A DNA stretch of 7,913 nt from an uncultured Bacillaceae bacterium (GTDB taxonomy: Bacteria; Bacillota; Bacilli; Bacillales; Pradoshiaceae), in the NCBI GenBank assembly GCA_904501845.1, contig CAJGCH010000132.1, positions 1 to 7,913 of the forward strand. The letters run 5' to 3'. Below, piece after piece: positions 1 to 4,918 of this stretch. The notes under the pieces were generated by a model. The model was not told the DNA's origin. It made no database searches and saw only the letters and a program-made list of their open reading frames with translations. The stretch's first letter is position 1. Every line of letters begins with the position of its first letter. Position numbers and translations under genes: made by a program.

Positions 1-51
1 AATTCCACTAGTTATTCATGCCGGGTAATGAACAAATCTATTGAAAACAAC

Positions 52-103
52 TAAAAACCCGAACTATTAGATGAAATATTAAATATCACCTAATAGTTCG
101 GGT
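52..103 (-). terminator. Rho-independent terminator of the CapA-family gene
   Basis: A perfect 14-bp inverted repeat lies at 57-70 and 90-103 (arm acccgaactattag) around a 19-nt AT-rich loop, which can pair a little further. Read on the reverse strand, the hairpin is followed directly by five Ts (the A run at 53-57). It sits about 33 bp beyond the stop of the reverse-strand CapA-family gene. The forward-strand side has no T run, so it should act mainly leftward. Confidence 0.85.
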
Positions 104-135
104 CTATTATTGACTGAAATACTTATGTCCCAGCC

Positions 136-1272
136 TCATTGTTCAGCTGCCTCTAGCATGAAGTCGGTCAGTTCCTCTTTATCTGTCTTTTGGGAACCAA
201 ATACAGTTGAATCTTCAAATGGCCGGACTTGATAGTTTTGCTCATTTGAGCTGGCCATATAGGTTGGAATGAAGCTTGGTTTGATAACTGTAGTCTTAGA
301 TCCTTTTTCATTCCATGTTTTTTCGATTTCAATCGTAACCATGCCGCCGATATCCTTGTAATCGTCAACTTGCCCGGATAGGAAGTTGCCGAGCGAATAG
401 ACAACAAGTGTTTCTCCTTTGTCATGCTTGATCCATTCAATCGGCTGCAGGACATGGGGATGATGTCCAATGATGATATCAGCTCCATTTTCAGCCATCA
501 GCTTCGCAAGACGCTTTTGTTCCTCGGATGGGGAGCGCTCGTATTCATTGCCCCAATGGGCATTAACAAGGACAATATCTGCCTTTTCGCGAATACTCTT
601 CAGGTCGGAGATGATTTTTTTGTCGTCCAGATAATTGACAAGAAAATCCTTTCCATCTGGTATGGGAATACCGTTTGTTCCATACGTGTAGGAGAGGAAG
701 CCGACCTTGATCCCTTGGATGGTTTCAATGCGCTCGGTACCTGCGTCTTCTTCATCTTTATACATCCCGACATAGGGCATGCCAATTTTGTCATAATAGG
801 CTAAGGCAAGCTGGATTCCTTTCTCCCCCTTATCTAAGGAGTGATTGTTGGCAAGGGAAACCAGGTCAATTCCGGCATCCTGCAGCGCATCTGAAATCTC
901 ATGGGGAGAATTGAAAGTTGGATAGCCTGATAGGCCTAATTCACTCCCGGCAGCAAGGGATTCTTGATTCGCAATGGTGAAATCAGGTGCTTTAAGCATC
1001 TCTTTCACCGGAGCAAGCATTTTCTTAAAATCATAGCTTTTCCCTGTTTTGGCATCATCATAGACGCGTGTGTGAATCAGAATATCTCCAATCGCTCCAA
1101 TCGTAATCGTTTCAGTATAAGTCTTGCCGCTCAAAGCCAGCGGCCTTTCAGCGAGTGCCGCGCTTTCTTTCGGGGTGGTGGAAGCTGTCTCATCCTTGTG
1201 CCAAAAGATACTGCCAGCGCCGATGGCACCTGCTAGGATGATAATGATTGCAATAGGTATGAATTTTTTCAT
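136..1272 (-). CDS. CapA/PgsA-family (PGA_cap) membrane-anchored protein
   Basis: This 378-residue protein has one N-terminal membrane segment (about residues 4-25, no lipobox Cys) followed by an extracellular domain of the CapA/PgsA family, which has a metallophosphoesterase-like fold. Visible family motifs are GDILIH (62-67), NQES (102-105), SLANNHSLDKG (139-149), HWGNEY (239-244), GHHPH (269-273) and YSLGNF (292-297). These carry the Asp, Asn and His residues expected at a metal site. Length and motif order match B. subtilis PgsA/YwtB (about 380 aa), a component of poly-gamma-glutamate synthesis and export. No capB or capC partner is in view, so a role in poly-glutamate production is not supported here, and stand-alone members often have unknown function. 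ATG at 1272 is preferred because GGGCGG lies 6 nt upstream; a TTG at 1278 would leave no spacing. The gene has its own terminator and is separated from plsY by another. Confidence 0.88.
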   Translation of the reverse strand: MKKFIPIAIIIILAGAIGAGSIFWHKDETASTTPKESAALAERPLALSGKTYTETITIGAIGDILIHTRVYDDAKTGKSYDFKKMLAPVKEMLKAPDFTIANQESLAAGSELGLSGYPTFNSPHEISDALQDAGIDLVSLANNHSLDKGEKGIQLALAYYDKIGMPYVGMYKDEEDAGTERIETIQGIKVGFLSYTYGTNGIPIPDGKDFLVNYLDDKKIISDLKSIREKADIVLVNAHWGNEYERSPSEEQKRLAKLMAENGADIIIGHHPHVLQPIEWIKHDKGETLVVYSLGNFLSGQVDDYKDIGGMVTIEIEKTWNEKGSKTTVIKPSFIPTYMASSNEQNYQVRPFEDSTVFGSQKTDKEELTDFMLEAAEQ

Positions 1273-1299
1273 AATCAACCGCCCAATTCTCGAGTGATT

Positions 1300-1336
1300 T
1301 TAATACAATAATATGGTGACATTATCCCGGGATAAA
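1300..1336 (-). promoter_or_regulatory. Possible promoter and palindromic operator of the CapA-family gene
   Basis: The only sizeable regulatory structure between plsY and the CapA-family gene is a perfect 14-bp palindrome, TTATCCCGGGATAA, at 1322-1335. Downstream on the reverse strand lie AT-rich -10 candidates: TATTAT (1313-1308) and TATTAA (1305-1300). The matching -35 (TTTATC, 17 bp upstream of TATTAT, 1336-1331) is weak and would overlap the palindrome, the usual place for a repressor site. The text CATATTAT also resembles the -10 of sporulation sigma factors, but no convincing -35 goes with it. The promoter assignment is inference; the palindrome itself is certain. Confidence 0.35.
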
Positions 1337-1376
1337 TGCAATGGAAAAATTCCTAATTTTACTAGCAATCTGGAAG

Positions 1377-1406
1377 AAAAAATGCTGACTCCATCAGGAA
1401 TCAGCA
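1377..1406 (-). terminator. Rho-independent terminator of plsY
   Basis: On the reverse strand a 10-bp stem (1397-1406 with 1383-1392, one G-U pair, loop TGAT) is followed by six Ts (the A run 1377-1382). It begins 5 nt after the plsY stop codon. It separates plsY from the CapA-family gene on the same strand, so the two are unlikely to be one operon. Confidence 0.88.
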
Positions 1407-1411
1407 CTTTC

Positions 1412-2023
1412 TTATTTCTTGAATAAGTTCACCTTAGGCTCAGTTTTATTGATAATTCGCTTAATATTAGCGCGGTGACGGTAAAAGATAAAAGTCGCCA
1501 AGAAGATGATTAAAATTTGCAGCGATAGGTCATTTGTAAACATGACATAAATAATGGCAACTAAAGCAATATTCATGGAAGATAATGAAACAATGCGCGT
1601 CAAATAAAGAGATATCAAGAAACAAACTAAAAGAATAACGAATAAAGCTGGTTCATATCCGAGAATGATACCTCCAGAGGTCGCGACTGCTTTCCCGCCT
1701 CTAAATCCAGCGAATACAGGATACATATGTCCGACTACCGCAAGCAGTCCGCAAACAAGCGGTAAAGCAATCCATTCTGGCCAATTTGTTGCTTGCACTG
1801 TGAATATGTATGGAAGAAGCGTTGCTGCTGTTCCTTTGAAAATATCCAGTAAGGTTACCACAAAGCCCGCTTTTTTGCCAAGTGTCCTGAATGTATTTGT
1901 ACCACCAAGATTGCCGCTGCCATGTTCGCGGATATCAGTGTTGTAAAACACTTTCCCGATAATAAGGCCTGATGGTATGGAACCAAGCAGATAGGCCAAT
2001 AAAAGCATTAAGTATAACATCAT
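1412..2023 (-). CDS. plsY: Glycerol-3-phosphate acyltransferase PlsY
   Basis: PlsY is an integral membrane enzyme that transfers an acyl chain from acyl-phosphate (made by PlsX) to sn-glycerol-3-phosphate, giving lysophosphatidic acid, the first step of phospholipid synthesis. The 203-residue product is strongly hydrophobic, with segments near residues 2-22, 52-75, 84-102, 118-142 and 148-181. All three family motifs are present: GSGNLGGTNTFR (35-46), GHMYPVFAGFRGGKAVAT (98-115) and RHRANIKR (182-189) with a following Glu at 195. The first motif has Gly41 where many members have Ala, which I regard as normal variation. Two adjacent ATGs (2023 and 2020) are possible; AGAAAGGG lies 5 nt before the first and 8 nt before the second, so a 202-residue product is equally likely. 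This is B. subtilis YneS, divergent from yneT as in that species. Confidence 0.97.
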   Translation of the reverse strand: MMLYLMLLLAYLLGSIPSGLIIGKVFYNTDIREHGSGNLGGTNTFRTLGKKAGFVVTLLDIFKGTAATLLPYIFTVQATNWPEWIALPLVCGLLAVVGHMYPVFAGFRGGKAVATSGGIILGYEPALFVILLVCFLISLYLTRIVSLSSMNIALVAIIYVMFTNDLSLQILIIFLATFIFYRHRANIKRIINKTEPKVNLFKK

Positions 2024-2049
2024 CCAAACCCTTTCTAACCCATAGTGTC

Positions 2050-2073
2050 ATTATATTTTAACATGATTGTCAA
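2050..2073 (-). promoter_or_regulatory. Possible plsY promoter with short spacing
   Basis: On the reverse strand a perfect TATAAT (2055-2050) lies about 27 bp before the plsY start, a sensible place for a -10. A perfect TTGACA is also present (2073-2068), but only 12 bp separates the two, too short for a normal sigma-A promoter. At 17-bp spacing the -35 would be a poor CCTTTT. The -10 may be used with weak -35 contact, or one of the two perfect hexamers may be fortuitous. Confidence 0.35.
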
Positions 2074-2100
2074 AAAGGGGAATAGGAATTTAAAAATTTA

Positions 2101-2170
2101 GCATAAATATCCAAATGCTGGTGTTTTTCTCGGTGATTGTTTCGCTTTGTTTGCGTAAATATCAAAAATG
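2101..2170. repeat. Pair of imperfect direct repeats between plsY and yneT
   Basis: The sequences at 2101-2117 (gcataaatatccaaatg) and 2153-2170 (gcgtaaatatcaaaaatg) share an 11-nt block with one mismatch and then a similar A-rich stretch ending in aaatg. Their starts are 52 bp apart, close to five helical turns. They lie between the two divergent genes and belong to no coding sequence. Function is unknown; in AT-rich DNA a chance origin is possible. Confidence 0.35.
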
Positions 2171-2185
2171 TTATACGGAATAGTC

Positions 2186-2214
2186 TGTATAAAAGCGAAT
2201 TACGGGTATATAAT
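2186..2214 (+). promoter_or_regulatory. Probable yneT promoter
   Basis: A perfect TATAAT at 2209-2214 lies 45 bp before the yneT ATG, so transcription should begin near 2221. The -35 at 17-bp spacing is weak (TGTATA, 2186-2191). An inverted repeat, TTATAC at 2171-2176 and GTATAA at 2187-2192, overlaps that -35 and could be a regulator site or chance. Transcription starting here makes the upstream GTG at 2220 an unlikely start. Confidence 0.5.
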
Positions 2215-2258
2215 AATAAGTGGCTTTAATGCAGGCAGATAAAATGGGAGGAAGAAAG

Positions 2259-2669
2259 ATGATACAAAATCCTAGCAGGGAAGAAATCGGAGAGATTTTG
2301 AAAACCGCGAAGAGAATTGCGGTTGTAGGGCTTTCTGACAACCCGGATCGAACATCATATATGGTATCGAAAGCAATGCAGGACAACGGCTATGAGATTA
2401 TTCCTGTTAATCCGGCTGTTAAAGAAGTATTAGGCGTAAAGGCAATCGGCTCCTTAAAAGAGCTTGATGGGCATGTGGATATCGTGAATGTATTTAGAAG
2501 GTCAGAATTTGTTATGGACTTAGCGAAGGATTTTCTGGAAATGGATGCAGATGTGTTCTGGACCCAGCTCGGCGTGGTTGATGAAGAGGCTTTTCAAATG
2601 CTCGAGGAAAAGGGTCGTAAGGTCATTATGGACAGATGCATAAAAGTAGAACATGCATTAACGAAATAA
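2259..2669 (+). CDS. yneT: YneT-like CoA-binding protein
   Basis: This 136-residue cytoplasmic protein consists of one CoA-binding Rossmann domain (CoA_binding_2 type, related to the nucleotide-binding part of succinyl-CoA synthetase and acyl-CoA synthetases). The glycine turn region IAVVGLSDNPDRTS spans residues 20-33, followed by VNVFRRSEF (77-85), the ADVFWTQLG stretch (97-105) and the conserved C-terminal DRCIKVEH (125-132) with Cys127. The sequence and its place between plsY and parE match B. subtilis YneT as I remember it. No catalytic domain is attached, and the physiological role of this family is not well established. The start is ATG 2259, with GGGAGG (2246-2251) 7 nt upstream; a longer reading frame from GTG 2220 lacks a good site. 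It has its own promoter and terminator, so it is probably monocistronic. Confidence 0.92.
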   Translation: MIQNPSREEIGEILKTAKRIAVVGLSDNPDRTSYMVSKAMQDNGYEIIPVNPAVKEVLGVKAIGSLKELDGHVDIVNVFRRSEFVMDLAKDFLEMDADVFWTQLGVVDEEAFQMLEEKGRKVIMDRCIKVEHALTK

Positions 2670-2682
2670 TCAGCTGTGCCTG

Positions 2683-2712
2683 GCCGCCTAGAAGCAAGGG
2701 CGGTTTTTCTTT
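2683..2712 (+). terminator. Rho-independent terminator of yneT
   Basis: CCGCC (2684-2688) pairs with GGCGG (2699-2703), extended by G-U pairs at both ends, with an 8-nt loop. It is followed by TTTTTCTTT (2704-2712) and begins 14 nt after the yneT stop. It should isolate yneT from parE. Confidence 0.8.
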
Positions 2713-2731
2713 GCTTGTGCGAAGGGCTGAC

Positions 2732-2836
2732 ATGAAAAATATCATTTTAAATCATATTGATGTGTTACGATATGAAGAAGAGCTTTATACCGCATGCAGC
2801 GAAAATGCGATTTGCGAAAAACCAGAGAATCTGTAA
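2732..2836 (+). CDS. Possible 34-codon small ORF, doubtful
   Basis: An ATG at 2732 opens a 34-residue frame, starting MKNIILNHIDVLRYEEELY and ending at TAA 2834-2836. GAAGGG (2721-2726) lies 5 nt upstream as a fair ribosome binding site. The predicted peptide is mildly acidic with two Cys (positions 21 and 26 approximately) and no membrane segment or recognised motif. It lies just after the yneT terminator and before the parE promoter, and no promoter of its own is apparent. Chance is a good explanation; I list it because it is the only ORF with a plausible start in this spacer. Confidence 0.15.
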   Translation: MKNIILNHIDVLRYEEELYTACSENAICEKPENL

Positions 2837-2871
2837 GAATAGAGCAATGACGGCACTTGTATCTTAAATAG

Positions 2872-2883
2872 GAACATTTGTTC
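2872..2883. promoter_or_regulatory. LexA-type SOS operator at parE
   Basis: GAAC-ATTT-GTTC is an exact match to the GAAC-N4-GTTC core of the Bacillus LexA (DinR) box. Flanking bases are G and T rather than the consensus C and G. Its right half-site overlaps the -35 box of the parE promoter (2878-2883), so bound repressor would block sigma-A RNA polymerase. From memory, parE-parC is among the LexA-linked genes reported in B. subtilis, which fits. The site is seen directly; binding is inference. Confidence 0.75.
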
Positions 2884-2906
2884 TTAATTATAAAAAAGTA
2901 TATAAT
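2878..2906 (+). promoter_or_regulatory. Sigma-A promoter of parE-parC
   Basis: A perfect TATAAT (2901-2906) is preceded at exactly 17 bp by TTGTTC (2878-2883), a half-match to TTGACA. Transcription should start near 2913, giving a short leader of about 25 nt before the GTG start codon. The upstream TTG at 2909 would lie at or before the transcript start, which argues against the longer frame. The -35 is part of the LexA-type operator. Confidence 0.8.
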
Positions 2907-2938
2907 AGTTGTTGGAAAGTATAGAGAGGGGTACATCA

Positions 2939-4918
2939 GTGGCTAAGAAGTTGAATCAATTTGATTATAATGAAGATGCCATCCAGGTACTCGAGGGATT
3001 AGAGGCTGTCCGGAAGAGACCGGGCATGTATATTGGCAGCACTGACACTCGAGGCTTGCATCATCTTGTCTATGAAATCGTAGATAATTCAGTGGATGAA
3101 GTACTAGCTGGGTACGGTGATGAAATTAGTGTAAAAATTCATAAAGACAACAGCATTAGCGTAGTCGATAAAGGACGCGGCATGCCGACTGGGATGCACC
3201 GTTCTGGAAAACCGACACCTGAGGTTATATTGACGGTTCTTCATGCTGGAGGAAAGTTTGGCCAAGGCGGATATAAGACGAGCGGAGGTCTTCATGGTGT
3301 AGGGGCATCTGTCGTGAATGCACTGTCTGAATGGCTCGTCGTTACAATCAAGCGGGACGGATTTGTTTATGAGCAGCGTTTTGAAAAGGGCGGAATCCCG
3401 GTGACAACGCTTGAGAAGATAGGGAAGACGAATCAGACAGGAACGACGATTCACTTTAAACCAGATCCAACTATTTTCTCCACAGTCGTCTTCAATCGCG
3501 AAACATTGAGTGAGCGCTTGCGTGAATCCGCGTTCCTTCTGAAGGGGTTGAAGATTGAGCTTCATGACCTTCGAGTGGATGAAAAGGATGTTTACCATTA
3601 TGAAAATGGGATTGAAGCCTTTGTCAGCTATCTAAACGAGGAGAAGGATACTTTGCATCCGGTCGTGAGCTTTGAAGGAGCACATGCGGATATTGAGGTT
3701 GAGTTTTCCTTCCAATTCAATGACGGATACTCGGAGAATATTCTGTCATTCGTCAATAATGTCCGCACAAAAGATGGCGGCACGCATGAGGTCGGAATGA
3801 AGACGGCCATGACGCGCGTGTTTAATGATTATGCACGGAAAGCTGGCTTATTGAAGGAGAAAGACAAAAACCTCGATGGCTCTGATATCCGGGAAGGACT
3901 CGCCGGAGTGGTCTCTGTCCGTATTCCAGAGGAGCTCCTGCAATTCGAAGGGCAGACTAAGAGTAAGCTGGGCACAAGCGATGCCCGCTCAGCGGTTGAT
4001 TCGGTCATCTCAGATAAGCTGGCCTATTATCTATTGGAGAACACGGATGTAGCGACCTTGCTTGTGCGTAAAGCCATCAAAGCGGCACAGGCGCGTGAAG
4101 CGGCGAGAAAGGCTCGTGAGGATGCAAGAAGCGGCAAGAAACGGAAAAAATCAGAAGCGCTTCTCTCTGGGAAGCTTACGCCTGCTCAATCACGGAATCC
4201 GTTAAAGAATGAGTTATATCTCGTAGAGGGTGACTCAGCGGGCGGTTCAGCAAAACAAGGAAGGGACAGACGATTCCAGGCTGTCTTGCCTTTGCGCGGT
4301 AAGGTAATCAATACCGAGAAGGCAAAATTAGAAGATATCTTCAAGAATGAAGAGATCAATACGATTATTCACGCGATTGGCGGAGGAGTCGGCGCTGATT
4401 TCTCTATTGAGGATATAAATTATGATAAGATCGTCATCATGACCGATGCCGATACGGATGGTGCCCATATCCAAGTGCTGCTGCTGACGTTCTTCTACCG
4501 TTATATGAAGCCGTTAATTGAGAACGGCAAGATTTTCATTGCCCTTCCGCCTCTTTATAAGGTCAGCAAGGGATCAGGAAAGAAAGAAGTTATTGAGTAT
4601 GCGTGGGATGATGATGAGCTTGACAGCACCATCAAAAAAGTCGGGAAAGGCTATATGCTCCAGCGCTATAAAGGTCTGGGCGAGATGAATGCCGACCAGC
4701 TTTGGGAGACGACGATGGACCCAAGCCAGCGGACGCTGATTCGCGTGCGCATTGATGATGCAGCACGGGCTGAGCGCCGTGTGACCACGCTTATGGGCGA
4801 TAAGGTTGAACCGCGCCGGAAATGGATTGAATCCAATGTCGCTTTCGGCTTGGAAGAGGATGATAATATCTTGGAAAATGAGAACATAACAGTCGCCGAT
4901 GAGGAGGAAGTGATATGA
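2939..4918 (+). CDS. parE: DNA topoisomerase IV subunit B (ParE)
   Basis: ParE is the ATPase subunit of topoisomerase IV, which with ParC unlinks daughter chromosomes. The 659-residue protein has the GHKL ATPase domain at the N terminus: catalytic Glu46 in YEIVDN, Asp77 in VVDKGRG, and ATP-lid GLHGVG (117-122). A transducer domain with the QTKSKLG lysine (around 341) follows. The TOPRIM domain has EGDSAGGSA (430-438), PLRGK (451-455) and the metal-binding DADTDG (503-508). Length and sequence fit Bacillus ParE (about 655 aa), with the short C terminus that lacks the insert of E. coli GyrB. I call it ParE rather than GyrB from its similarity to B. subtilis ParE and its pairing with parC. The start is GTG 2939: GAGAGGGG (2924-2931) lies 7 nt upstream and the next residues (AKKLNQFDYNEDAIQ) align with known ParE. 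Two products are coupled by a 4-nt overlap with parC. Confidence 0.97.
   Translation: MAKKLNQFDYNEDAIQVLEGLEAVRKRPGMYIGSTDTRGLHHLVYEIVDNSVDEVLAGYGDEISVKIHKDNSISVVDKGRGMPTGMHRSGKPTPEVILTVLHAGGKFGQGGYKTSGGLHGVGASVVNALSEWLVVTIKRDGFVYEQRFEKGGIPVTTLEKIGKTNQTGTTIHFKPDPTIFSTVVFNRETLSERLRESAFLLKGLKIELHDLRVDEKDVYHYENGIEAFVSYLNEEKDTLHPVVSFEGAHADIEVEFSFQFNDGYSENILSFVNNVRTKDGGTHEVGMKTAMTRVFNDYARKAGLLKEKDKNLDGSDIREGLAGVVSVRIPEELLQFEGQTKSKLGTSDARSAVDSVISDKLAYYLLENTDVATLLVRKAIKAAQAREAARKAREDARSGKKRKKSEALLSGKLTPAQSRNPLKNELYLVEGDSAGGSAKQGRDRRFQAVLPLRGKVINTEKAKLEDIFKNEEINTIIHAIGGGVGADFSIEDINYDKIVIMTDADTDGAHIQVLLLTFFYRYMKPLIENGKIFIALPPLYKVSKGSGKKEVIEYAWDDDELDSTIKKVGKGYMLQRYKGLGEMNADQLWETTMDPSQRTLIRVRIDDAARAERRVTTLMGDKVEPRRKWIESNVAFGLEEDDNILENENITVADEEEVI
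4901..4918 (+). promoter_or_regulatory. parC ribosome binding site and ATGA stop-start overlap
   Basis: GAGGAGG (4901-4907) inside the end of parE lies 7 nt before the parC ATG at 4915. The ATG shares ATGA (4915-4918) with the parE stop TGA. This arrangement favours translational coupling and near-equal amounts of the two subunits of the A2B2 enzyme. Confidence 0.9.

Noticed and set aside
1..50. Left edge of the window beyond the first terminator.
   Set aside because: No coding frame, promoter or repeat that I could support; it is too short to judge.
424..804. A 126-codon forward-strand frame opposite the CapA-family gene.
   Set aside because: It is antisense to a gene with clear family motifs and has no supporting start site or recognised product.
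2692..2716. AAGCAA (2692-2697) in the loop of the yneT terminator can pair with TTGCTT (2711-2716), suggesting an alternative hairpin.
   Set aside because: Only 6 bp pair, no regulatory leader is involved because the site follows the stop codon, and chance pairing of this length is common.
2909..2938. TTG at 2909 as an upstream parE start, adding ten residues.
   Set aside because: It lies at about the predicted transcription start, lacks a ribosome binding site, and the added residues do not fit known ParE N termini. GTG 2939 has both site and similarity.
3104..3598. A 164-codon reverse-strand open frame inside parE.
   Set aside because: It lies wholly within strongly conserved parE sequence, has no ribosome binding site or recognisable protein, and is a shadow of the real frame. 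The same holds for other antisense frames within parE and parC, such as 6202-6651 and 6781-7152.
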